A model generated the notes under the pieces. That model was not told where the DNA came from and searched no databases. It saw only the letters and a program-made list of their open reading frames with translations. 64,000 bases of DNA, from assembly GCF_000280925.3 (NCBI RefSeq), contig NZ_CP012109.1, positions 4,174,501 to 4,238,500 of the forward strand, written 5' to 3'. The DNA comes from Myxococcus hansupus (GTDB lineage: Bacteria > Myxococcota > Myxococcia > Myxococcales > Myxococcaceae). Positions 41,201 to 45,522 of this stretch are shown here, piece after piece; position 1 is the first letter of the stretch, and every line of letters starts with the position of its first letter. Position numbers and translations under genes: made by a program.

Positions 41201-43428
41201 AGTGCTTCGTGTCGCTGAAGGATCTCCGCGAAGGCACGCTCCAGGGCCTTGGCATCCAAAGGCCCCGTGAGCCGAACCGCCGCGGGAAGATGGTACGCGG
41301 GGCTACCACGTTCGAGCTGTTCAAAAAGCCACAACCGCTGCTGCGCGAGCGAGAGCGGAGCGGCAACACCCGCTTCACCCCGAACCAGCGCAGGGCCCGA
41401 AGCGCCCCCCCGCGCCGAGAAGAGCGTCCGCGCCAGCTCGGCCACGGTCGGCCCGTGAAGCAAGGCCTCCATGCGAAACACCGAACCCAGTGCTTCGATG
41501 TCATTCGCCAGTTCGACAGCGCCGAGGGAGTCCAGCCCCAAAGACGTGATGGGGACGTCCCGAGCCAGCTCATCGGGCGAGGTGCGCAGTCGTGCGGCGA
41601 CCCGCGACAGCAGCCACGCTTCCAGCGCCTCGACGGTGACGGGCGTGGAGTCCTCTCCAGGAACCCGGACAGCCTCCATCTGCGTGCTCGGGCTCGAGTC
41701 CGACTCACGCCAGTTCAGTACGGAGCGAGAAGTCCCCGCGAGCAACTCCGCTCGGCAGGCGCGCCGCTGAATCTTCCCGCTGGAGGTCTTGGGCAACGCG
41801 CCGGGCTCGATGAGAACGAGCGTGTGGAGCTGCACCTCGTGAGCCTCGGACAGGCCTCGCCGGACGGCCCCCACGACGTCTTCAGCGGTCCACGGCTTGC
41901 GCGCGTCCACTTCGTACACCACCGCGAGCCGCTCCTCACCGCCCACGTCGATGGAGAACGCCGCGCCACAGCCAGGCCGCAGCGCTGCGTGGCTGCGCTC
42001 GACGGTCAGCTCCAGGTCCTGGGGATGCAGGTTGCGGCCACGCAGGATGATGAGGTCCTTCCGGCGACCCACGACAAAGAGCTCACCGTCCCGCATCAAC
42101 CCGAGATCACCGGTGCGCAGGAACCGAGGCCCCTCCTCCGAGTCCGCAAGACGCGCGCCGAAGGCCGCTTCGCTCTCCTCCGGCCGTTCCCAGTAGCCAA
42201 GCGCCACGCTCGGCCCGGAGACCCAGATCTCCCCAACCCGCTCAGGCGGGCACGGCAGCCGCATCTCCGGGTCCACCACGAGCAGCGACTGGTCCGGCAG
42301 CGTCTGGCCGCACCCGACCAACGGACGCGCGCCAGGACCGCCCACGGCCTCCAGCGCCTCGTTCCGCTCCAGCGCCTCGGAGTCCCAGGTCCGCGTCAGG
42401 ACGCCCGCGCCCTTCTGACCTCCGGACGCAATCAACGTGCCTTCCGCGAGCCCGTAGCAGGGATACAGGGCTCCGCCCTTGAAGCCCACGGGAGCGAAGG
42501 CTTCCGAGAACCGCAACATGACCTCTGGGCGAATGGGTTCGGCGCCGCAGAACGCCAGCTCCCAGCGGCTGAGGTCCAAGCCTTCTCGTTCCGACGGCGG
42601 CACCTTCCGAACGCAGAGGTCGAACGCGAAGCAAGGTCCGCCGCTGACAGTGCCTCCAAAACGGGAAAGCGACTCCAGCCAGAAGCGAGGACGCCGGAGA
42701 AACGCCAGGGGCGACATCAGCGCTACGGGGAACCCCGCATACAGTGGCTGCAGGATGCCACCGATGAGCCCCATGTCGTGGTAGGGCGGCAGCCAGATGA
42801 CGCCCACGCTGTCCGAGTGCACCTCGAACGCGTGGGAGATCAGCCCCAGGTTGTGCAGCAGGTTCCCGTTGCTGAGCAGCACGCCCTTTGGGTCGCCCGT
42901 GGAGCCGGACGTGTACTGCAGGAAGGCCAGCGTGTCGCGAGTCGGCGACGGCCGACGCCAGCCCTCTTCGGTGCCCTCGGGTAACGAATCGGTGGCGACC
43001 CATCGCAACGCCGCGAGTTCGGGCGCTCCCTCGAAGAGCCCCTCCCCCATCTCCAGGATGAAGGCGGTGGTGAGGACGACGGTCGCGCGAGCATCTCGGA
43101 TGATGGCGCGCAGCCGAGGCAACGTCCGGTCGAGCCGCGTGGGATCCGGCGGGTACGCGGGGACGGCGATCAACCCGCCGTAGAGGCACCCGAAGAACCC
43201 AGCGACGTATTCCAGGCCCGGTGGATACAGGAGCACGGCCCGCTCGCCCGCTTGGGCCAGCGCCTGGAGCGCGGCACCGATGCGCCGAGCGCGCAGGTCC
43301 AAGCCCGCGTAACTCAGCGACTCATCGTCCCCACCATCCTCCAGGAACGTGTAGAGGCGCGTGTCGCCAAGGGACTGCGTCCGGGCTTCGAGCAACTCCA
43401 TGAGTGTCACAGCCGAAGGTGGGCGCAT
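26257..43428 (-). CDS. Lipo-initiating NRPS: FAAL-ACP, C-A(MOX)-T, C-A-T-E, C-A-T, C-A-T
   Basis: First gene of the assembly line, 5723 residues from ATG 43428. I prefer this ATG to the in-frame GTG at 43515 because AAGGAA lies about ten bases upstream and the product then begins like other fatty acyl-AMP ligases. The FAAL activates a fatty acid with ATP and loads it on the ACP. Four extension modules then add, by adenylation code, Gly (oxidised by the embedded monooxygenase), D-Ser, an unassigned residue, and Val. The C-terminus ends in a charged, Arg/Gln-rich tail after the last carrier, probably docking to the PKS module of gene 2. It is likely the first gene of a long operon; no dedicated regulator is adjacent. 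Confidence 0.96.
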   Translation of the reverse strand: MRPPSAVTLMELLEARTQSLGDTRLYTFLEDGGDDESLSYAGLDLRARRIGAALQALAQAGERAVLLYPPGLEYVAGFFGCLYGGLIAVPAYPPDPTRLDRTLPRLRAIIRDARATVVLTTAFILEMGEGLFEGAPELAALRWVATDSLPEGTEEGWRRPSPTRDTLAFLQYTSGSTGDPKGVLLSNGNLLHNLGLISHAFEVHSDSVGVIWLPPYHDMGLIGGILQPLYAGFPVALMSPLAFLRRPRFWLESLSRFGGTVSGGPCFAFDLCVRKVPPSEREGLDLSRWELAFCGAEPIRPEVMLRFSEAFAPVGFKGGALYPCYGLAEGTLIASGGQKGAGVLTRTWDSEALERNEALEAVGGPGARPLVGCGQTLPDQSLLVVDPEMRLPCPPERVGEIWVSGPSVALGYWERPEESEAAFGARLADSEEGPRFLRTGDLGLMRDGELFVVGRRKDLIILRGRNLHPQDLELTVERSHAALRPGCGAAFSIDVGGEERLAVVYEVDARKPWTAEDVVGAVRRGLSEAHEVQLHTLVLIEPGALPKTSSGKIQRRACRAELLAGTSRSVLNWRESDSSPSTQMEAVRVPGEDSTPVTVEALEAWLLSRVAARLRTSPDELARDVPITSLGLDSLGAVELANDIEALGSVFRMEALLHGPTVAELARTLFSARGGASGPALVRGEAGVAAPLSLAQQRLWLFEQLERGSPAYHLPAAVRLTGPLDAKALERAFAEILQRHEALRMSLREDDGTPGQVAAPVPTPVLRWVDLRDTLAADQEASALKLAHDEARAPFDLVLGPLLRGTVFQLGAQEHLLVVVMHHIASDGASFGILARELSALYGGQAALAPLAFQYADFARWRRAQEADGAWASSLDWWKAHLAGTPTALELPADRLRPPTPSYRGGRVSLQLPELLTAKLEALGRSEGATLFMTLLAAFEVLLARHSGQTDFCVGTAVNGRERTGLEGLMGCFLDLVVLRASVAGAPRFRELLAQTRRTVLDAFAHRDVPFEQVVETVQPARDRARAPLFQVLFVLQPEPGAGLSLPGLEARRVEVDPGATPYDLTLSLARGAEGVGGWLEYATDLFDAATAERLVARLRVLLEAVAADPEQPISTLPLLPEAERQRMLVDWNDTRTEAPDACIHALVAAQVARTPDAVAVVCGAASLTYRELDQRANAVAWRLREQGVGPECVVGLCADRSVDLVVGLLGILKAGGAYLPLDPSYPEARLSLMLEDSGASVVLVHRHLAGALPFGGRTVVLLDTSEGRASAAEAPSTAVGPENLAYVLYTSGSTGRPKGVLIPHRNVANFFTGMDGRVGATPGTWLSVTSVSFDISVLELLWTLARGFKVVVQGEQGALGAASRRPVRSRKKPLGFSLFYFAADEGAAGAERYRLLLEGARFADRHGFEAVWTPERHLHAFGGLYPNPSVTGAAIAAITERVAIRAGSVVLPLHHPVRVAEEWSLVDNLSKGRVGISVAPGWHANDFVLAPDNYADRRERSRQDLDTVRRLWRGETLRFPNGAGSPVDVRLRPSPVQKELPVWLTAAGNPDTFREAGRLGAGVLTHLLGQRWEELEERIALYREAWREAGHAGEGHVTLMLHTFVGHDVERVREVVEGPLRRYLSDSADLMRGLGRTLGVDLDPSSVRPEDLDALVERAFGRFFEGAGLFGTPRTCREQVARIEALGVDEVACLVDFGVDADAVLASLPALDAVRQRCERDFHLQSDGGDSVPAQLRKQAVTHLQCTPSLAQALLLEPGAQGALSGLERLLVGGEALPAELAARLRDTVGGALLNMYGPTETTIWSSTHTVDGVSGAVPIGTPIANTSLYVLDDVLRPVPIGVPGELYIGGAGVARGYHARPELTAERFLPEPWGSQAGARMYRTGDRVRWRADGTVEFLGRADDQVKVRGFRVEPGEVESALVRHPDVSQAVVVAREDVPGSARLVAYVVSRSPAGVPVEALRDFARRSLPEHLVPSAVVTLEALPLTPNGKVDRKALPAPEAAIDVARREYVAPRTETEQRVAELWATLLGMERVSANDDFFALGGHSLLATRAASRIREAFGVDLPLRELFESATPAALGARIDARLLGASRVPPLVARTHSGALPLSFAQQRLWFLEQLEPGGAAYNDSVAVRVEGALDVAVLERCLREVVQRHDVLRATFHDDSGTPSWRINAVEQLRLEQVDLSALAGEAQSTALATHLGKASLRAFDLASGPPLRASLVRLSSREQVLLLVLHHLVTDGASMGVLVREVAVLYRAFAKGQPSPLAELPLQYVDYSAWQRDWLRGDALDAQLTYWRQRLDGAPRVLELPTDHPRPAVRSSRGTNRSMLLGSELSLALKSLALREGATPFMVLLAGFSALLSRHSGQSDLCVGTPVAGRDRTELEGLIGCFVNTLVLRVSLEGTPSFRELIGRARETVLGAFAHQDAPFEELVKALQPERDLSRSPLFQAMLVMQEDPLPEMSVPGVRLSVQPQPSHTAKFDLRLIFTDTPEGYSANLELSSDLFDADTASRLLAHLRELLTAGVREPEQAIVDLPLMPPEERHRVLVTWNDTLKSRAEPQVLHRLIEAQVDRTPDAVAVSFEGETLSYRELDGRANQLARYLRARGVGPDVRVAMCAERSLEMVVGLLGILKAGGAYVPLDPEYPRERLEYMLTDASAPVLLTQARLADGMPRGGATVVCLDSEWEGVAREHTERLDVRVQPQGLAYVIYTSGSTGRPKGAMNTHAAVCNRLLWMQEAYGLDASDRVLQKTPFSFDVSVWEFFWPLMTGARLVMARPGGHREPAYLTDTVSRERITTLHFVPSMLRPFLEELDLVSSCAGLRRVFCSGEALPADLRDRFFTVPRAELHNLYGPTEAAVDVTAWACAREDRRPLVPIGRPIANARMYVLDERLRPVPPGVPGELFISGEPLARGYWQRPSLTAERFLPDTVAAVPGARMYRTGDKARFLADGALEYLGRLDDQVKVRGFRIELGEIEAVLSQHAGVRAAAVAVREDIPGDRRLVAYVVATSEGEVSELRDFLGTRLPEHMLPSAFVTLEALPLSPSGKLDRRALPAPERSTLGAGDSYVAPRNALEQQLARIWADVLGVERVGTEARFFELGGDSILALQVIARARQAGIHLTARQVFQHPTVAGLAQVAASARRLGEQGPVMGPVPLTPIQTWFVERDLPEAHHFNQALLLEPREPLNAEMLSAALRALVDHHDALRLRLTRSTAGWEQSCAEPGRDVPLRQVDLAGLTPAAQASEMERLATEAQAGLDLADGRLVRAVLFDRGAGQTGRLLLVIHHLAVDGVSWRILLEDLETALGQLGRGGAVALPAKSTSFQAWARRLEEYAASPALTEELAFWRKAPDSDVARLPVDFPAGVNSQGSERVVTSVLDADVTRALLRSAAAGRHTSLEDVLLAGVSRSLARWSGARRLRIDLESHGRDELFDDVDLSRTVGWFTALFPVRLDLSKGADAAAVLAEVHAARERRQGRGIGFGLLRYLRRDSTVAPASEVLFNYLGQVDAGSRASALFSLASESTGAAQGTRGPRSHVLEVVARVVQGRLELSWRFSDALHSRETIDALARGCVETLTELARPTEERYPLSSLQHGLLFQVLLEPGTDAYFEQRSWTLSGPVDVRALRGAWDAVVERHPALRTSFLWEGLDTPLQVVGSRITLPWSEHDWRGLPSEDAQAQALETFLREDRVRGFELSRAPLMRVALLRLKDDAWRFVWSFHHLLLDGWSLARVLGEVLEAYSVLVRGGEWRPGPVTDFRAYVEWLGHQQPERDAAFWRELLEGVEAPTLLPAEGGVKGARDTGEQALELGDADTAVLQELARRHGVTPSTWVHGAWAMVLSRYGGGADAVFGTTLAGRPPELPGIEEAVGLFIHTLPVRTRVRSTVALLAWLRELQGLLVDLGQREHVPLTRLQEWSDIPRGVPLFESLLVFENYPVDAALGRGAAGLELKDFGAFERTHYPLTAVAVPGRSLRLKVLYRRERIGDDAAATLVAHWRGLLRTMMARPEQRLGDVPVLSEAERRRVLLEWNATETAYPREATVHGLFKAQAARTPSAIAVDHGGTTLTYAELDARAEQVASRLLRLGVQRGSTVGLCVERSAELVVGMLGILKAGAAYVPLDPAYPRERLAWMLSDSGARVLVTQERLRATLPSDGVRVLSLDQVSVGEGDGAHVPLTPVSGAEDAAYVIYTSGSTGTPKGVCVPHRAVVRLVVETDFIRVVPEDRVAQASNASFDAATFEVWGALLNGARLVGVDRDTALSPRAFANWLKDAGIRVLFLTTAWFNQVVGEAPEAFGGLRQLHFGGEAVDPRPVRRVLREGPPERLLHVYGPTENTTFSTWHLITDVPEDAAGIPIGRPLANTVQYVLDDAMAPVPPGGVGELWLGGDGLAWGYLGRPDLTAERFTPNPFSPRPGARLYRTGDRVRLLPDGAVTFVGRVDTQVKVRGFRVEPGEVEAALLRHPGVGQAVVLAREDAVGGSRRLVAYAVPSGVANAPLAASALRGFLVEHLPAYMVPSAITVLERLPLTPNGKVDRRALPEPTLEVETLAPRGPEEALLAGLFGELLGVPRVGADDSFFDLGGHSLLATRVVTRIHATFGVALPLRDLFEEPTVARLAERIRQARVSSTWVRPPPIVPVSRERPLPLSAMQERLWLLEQLQPGTALYTVPWAAWLSGPLDVPVLERALAALARRHEALRTTFSSNAGAPVQVIHPNLALPLSVVDLRGVPEGEAQALRAAADEVRRPFDLVQGPLFRALLIRTAEDAHLLVLTLHHIISDGWSLGVAVRELTALYGAELHGRASPLPEPFLQPADHAVWQREWLQGEALTDQVGYWRKQLAGAPPVLELPKDFARPSLQRFRGDTVAVAIPSELSQSFRALCVREGVTPFMGLLAAFQLLLSRVSGQEDVCVGSPIAGRQQPGLENLIGFFVNTLVLRSRLPRSLTFRELLHQVRETTLDAYARQDVPFEKLVEALQPPRSLSHAPLIQVVLALHEGTRRDAAPEGLTLRPVELASGTAKFDLTLSLADTAEGFSGTLEFDADLFTRETATRWMHGLQVLMRSAVADAGQALGALPMMDAAERQQLLVTWNDTAANYPREACLAELFEAQAARSPDAIALECEDARLTYAELDRRANQLAWYLRKRGVAPGMPVGLCLHRSIDLVVGMLGILKAGGAYVPLDPAYPKERLAFMVEDTRLSVVLAQQTVLALLPTGSAEVVLLDSAWDDVSREPESAPKVSVPAESLSYVMYTSGSTGQPKGVCVPQRAVARLVLGSRFARWGADEVFLQLAPICFDASTFELWGALLHGAKLVLFPPRTPTVDALKDVLTRHGVTTLWLTAALFEALSAARPDALDGVRQLLVGGDVLPPASVRERLARGGVLVNGYGPTEGTTFTCCHVMEGTIAEGAIPIGRPIANTRVYVVDAGLRPVPVGVPGELLIAGDGLAWGYLGRAELTAERFIPDPFGPETGARLYRTGDRVRYREDGTLEFLERLDAQVKVRGYRVEPGEVEEALRKHQSVAEAVVVARPDPAGGKRLVAYAVPRAGTTLEPRELRAFLAGSLPEFMVPSALVPLTALPLTPVGKVDRSALPEPEVARLAGSTFTEPTSALERQVAVLWAKVLGVERVGVEDHFFADLGGSSMSVVKACALLRDELKRDVPATRFFEHPTVRAFVMSLERDGEAAAETQDNEAHVDRAQQRRQAIRRQGRRGNHGND
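26380..29495 (-). other. NRPS gene 1 module 4: C-A-T (Val)
   Basis: The C motif is HHIISDGW. The A code DAFWLGGTF is a valine code. The T domain reads LGGSSM, with the serine kept. This carrier hands the chain to the KS of gene 2. Confidence 0.87.
29560..32655 (-). other. NRPS gene 1 module 3: C-A-T (substrate unassigned)
   Basis: The C domain starts YPLSSLQHGLLF and has HHLLLDGW, as expected after an epimerase. The by-eye A code is DAFFHGVTF, hydrophobic with an unusual His at position 299, and I cannot assign it. The T domain reads LGGHSL. Confidence 0.8.
32660..37110 (-). other. NRPS gene 1 module 2: C-A-T-E (D-Ser)
   Basis: The C motif is HHLVTDG. The A code DVWHFSLVD is a serine code. 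The T domain reads LGGDSI. The E domain starts at GPVPLTPIQ and has HHLAVDG and NYLGQ. Confidence 0.88.
37170..41370 (-). other. NRPS gene 1 module 1: C-A-T with monooxygenase inside A (glycine)
   Basis: The C motif is HHIASDG. The A domain is intact on both sides of a luciferase-like monooxygenase (about 39310-38275) inserted between A4 (FDISVLELLWTL) and A5 (MYGPTETTIW), the place known from MtaG/MelG-type modules. The by-eye code DILQLGMIW matches the glycine code. The MOX keeps the blocks SLFYFA, WTPERHLH, GLYPNPSV, APGWHANDF and CLVDFG. The T domain reads LGGHSL. Expected chemistry is alpha-hydroxylation of the bound glycine. Confidence 0.9.
41410..41640 (-). other. Acyl carrier protein of the loading module
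   Basis: The attachment site is SLGLDSLGAVE; the serine codon is at 41527-41529. The LGLDSL form is typical of ACPs rather than PCPs. Confidence 0.9.
41740..43428 (-). other. Fatty acyl-AMP ligase (FAAL) loading domain
   Basis: The domain has YTSGSTGDPKG, PPYHDMGLIGG, GGPCFAFDLCVRK, CYGLAEGTL, RTGDLG and SGKIQRR in the order of the FAAL/long-chain acyl-CoA ligase family. Direct fusion to an ACP marks it as a chain-loading FAAL rather than a CoA ligase. The product should therefore be a lipopeptide. Confidence 0.93.
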
Positions 43429-43885
43429 GCGAAGCGGTTCCTTGGTGGAGTGCGGAGGAAAGGCCGGGGGACCTTCGCCGGAGACCGGGGCGCAGCATAA
43501 GCGATGAGCCCCCACATTCCGGTTCTCGACCCGCGAAAGGAACTCGCAGCGAAAGTCGGTTCATCCGTTTCCGCGCGCATCGCAAGATCTGCTGACACTG
43601 CTGGTACGCGTCCGCGCGGAGCACCCTGCGTCCACGATCTCGACACGTCGACTCAGCGCGGAGCAGCAGCGAGGACTCGCCCTCGAGTGCCGCCGTCACG
43701 GCCCGCGGACCTTCCGCGCTTCAACCACCGCCAGCCCACTGCCGCGGGCATGCTTGACGTCGGATTCGCCGCCTCCACTAAAGTGCTGCCAAACACAGAA
43801 CTTCGCTCCGCCAATCACAGCAACCACAAGAATCCCAGCCACGAAGACGGCATATCCACCCGAGTCATCCCCAGTGGGCCCAGTC
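43429..43885. other. Divergent intergenic region between NRPS and subtilase genes
   Basis: About 460 bp, less GC-biased in places, that must hold the promoter for the NRPS operon and probably that of the protease. I found no convincing -35/-10 pair or sigma-54 site. Part of it may encode a small membrane protein (see 43696-43887). Confidence 0.5.
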
Positions 43886-43887
43886 AT
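43696..43887 (-). CDS. Possible small single-span membrane protein
   Basis: A 63-residue frame starts MTGPTGDDSGGYAVFVAG and contains one strongly hydrophobic stretch (FVAGILVVAVIGG) followed by a short charged tail. Its ATG shares the CATG at 43885-43888 with the start of the divergent protease gene. I see no clear ribosome site and recognise no family. The hydrophobic segment is the only positive evidence, so this could be a chance frame. Confidence 0.3.
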   Translation of the reverse strand: MTGPTGDDSGGYAVFVAGILVVAVIGGAKFCVWQHFSGGGESDVKHARGSGLAVVEARKVRGP

Positions 43888-45508
43888 GTTCGATCCCAAT
43901 CCGTTCGAGTCTCCGAAGCTCCGAACCATTGACGTCATCCTCGAAGAGGGATGTGGCGCATGCGACCTGGAGAAGGCCGTCGCCGAACTCGTCGGTGCAG
44001 AGCCGTGGGACATTCGCCCGGTGCCGCTCGAACCCAGTGGCCGCGAGTTCGATCTCATCCCACAGGCCCCCGTTTCACCGGAGCGTGCCTGGGAGCTGAC
44101 GTATGCGCTTCAGAAGCGTCCTTGCGTAAAGGATGCCGATCCGAACTTCGAGGCGATCTACGCGGAGGAGGATGTCGCCCTGAACGAAATGACTTCGAGC
44201 GTTCCGCCTTCCACCAAGATGCGACTGGAGACGCCTCGGAGCGGGGAGTTCACTGAAGACGATTGCGACTGGAGCGTGAGGTTCGTGAAGGCCCAAGACG
44301 CCTGGGACCTCCCCGACAGCATCGGACGACAGGGAGACGGCATCCGGATTGGCCACCCCGATAGCGGTTATCAGGCGCACGCCGAACTGGGACCGAACTT
44401 CAATCCAGCGCTGGGCTGGGACTTCGTCGACAATGACAGCACGACGGAGAACGCCGGTGGTGGCCACGGGCTGAGCACCGCCAGCGTCATCTCGAGCCCC
44501 CATGACTTCGCCACGGCATCCACGGGTGATGCCCCCCAACGCTTCGTGGCAGGCATCGCACCGAAGGCCGAGATCATCCCGCTGCGGGTCGCGAAGCCCA
44601 CGGGATTCATTCCGGCGCCGGTGCTGTTCAACGTCGGAGTCGACCGGCTGCGAGATGCGATCTGGTTCGCCATCCACCGGCAAGTCCACGTCATCAGCAT
44701 CAGCCTGGGATGGATTCCCAACGCCGGACTGCACCGCGCCATCCAGCACGCGGTGCGTGAGAACATCATCGTCATCGCCGCGGCCGGGAACTACACGGGC
44801 CCCATCGTCGTCTGGCCCGCGGCGTACGACGAAGTGGTGGCCATGGCCGCCTGCAACGCGCGCGCGACGCCCTGGACATACTCCGCGCGGGGCAGCGCGG
44901 TAGACGCCACCGGCCCGGGTGAGAACGTCTGGACCGCGCAGCCCGAGAACAAGGTCGCGAAAAGCAGCGGCACCTCGCACGCAACGGCCACCGTGGCGGG
45001 CATCGCCGCGCTCTGGCTCGCCCATCACGGCCGTGACAACCTGCTCGCGCGATACCAAGGAGGCCCGCCACTCGCCCAGGTGTTCCGCCACGTGCTGCGC
45101 GCGACCTGCGATAGCTGGCCCGCGAGCAAGGAGTCGTGGGGCGCCGGACTGGTCAATGCGAAGGCCTGCCTCCAGCATCGCCTCCCTGCCGTGAGCGAAC
45201 TGGCGCCACTTGGCACGAAGGACTCCGGCAAGAAGGCCGCCGATGCCTTGACGGACACTTTCAGCGATCTACCGAAACCCGTCGTTCAGAATCGCCTGGC
45301 GATGACCTTGGGCGTCGACGAGCAGAAAGCGGCGCGAATCGATGCTGAGTACGGACGCGAGCTGAGGTTCTGGGCGCTCACCCAGCCAGCCTTTCGCCAC
45401 GCGCTTCAAGACGAAGCGCCCCCGACGCTGCGGCTCAATGCGTCCAGGTCCATGGAGGAAGCCGCCCTTCCCCCCTTCTCTCCAAGCCTCAAGGCGGTAC
45501 TTCGCTGA
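43886..45508 (+). CDS. Cytosolic subtilisin-like (S8) serine protease
   Basis: 540 residues from ATG 43886. The catalytic set is complete: Asp159 in GHPDSGYQ, His194 in GGGHGLSTA, oxyanion Asn302 in AAAGNYTG and Ser364 in SSGTSHATATVAG. There is no signal peptide. Residues 1-90 resemble a small propeptide-like or recognition domain, and about 120 residues follow the catalytic domain. The frame is open upstream to a TTG at 43754, but that stretch looks non-coding. The gene converges on the ATPase-kinase gene, with 11 bases between the stop codons. A cytosolic subtilase next to a STAND-type ATPase fits the peptidase-effector conflict systems described from multicellular bacteria; that role is inference. 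Confidence 0.9.
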   Translation: MFDPNPFESPKLRTIDVILEEGCGACDLEKAVAELVGAEPWDIRPVPLEPSGREFDLIPQAPVSPERAWELTYALQKRPCVKDADPNFEAIYAEEDVALNEMTSSVPPSTKMRLETPRSGEFTEDDCDWSVRFVKAQDAWDLPDSIGRQGDGIRIGHPDSGYQAHAELGPNFNPALGWDFVDNDSTTENAGGGHGLSTASVISSPHDFATASTGDAPQRFVAGIAPKAEIIPLRVAKPTGFIPAPVLFNVGVDRLRDAIWFAIHRQVHVISISLGWIPNAGLHRAIQHAVRENIIVIAAAGNYTGPIVVWPAAYDEVVAMAACNARATPWTYSARGSAVDATGPGENVWTAQPENKVAKSSGTSHATATVAGIAALWLAHHGRDNLLARYQGGPPLAQVFRHVLRATCDSWPASKESWGAGLVNAKACLQHRLPAVSELAPLGTKDSGKKAADALTDTFSDLPKPVVQNRLAMTLGVDEQKAARIDAEYGRELRFWALTQPAFRHALQDEAPPTLRLNASRSMEEAALPPFSPSLKAVLR

Positions 45509-45522
45509 GCGTGACGCGCTCA
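45506..45522. terminator. Small bidirectional hairpin formed by both stop codons
   Basis: A perfect 6-bp inverted repeat (TGAGCG, 5-base loop, CGCTCA) has the protease stop in one arm and the kinase-gene stop in the other. There is no T-run on either side, so terminator strength is uncertain. Confidence 0.4.

Noticed and set aside
43429..43515. GTG 43515 as start of the FAAL-NRPS
   Set aside because: Adds 29 residues not typical of FAALs; ATG 43428 has a better ribosome site.
43516..43700. Sigma-54 or clear sigma-70 promoter for the NRPS operon
   Set aside because: No TGGC-N8-TTGC-like or paired -35/-10 boxes found on the minus strand by reading.
43754..43885. Upstream TTG start extending the subtilase by 44 residues
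   Set aside because: The extension is Pro/Thr-rich, family-unlike and from a rare start codon; ATG 43886 gives a sensible N-terminus.
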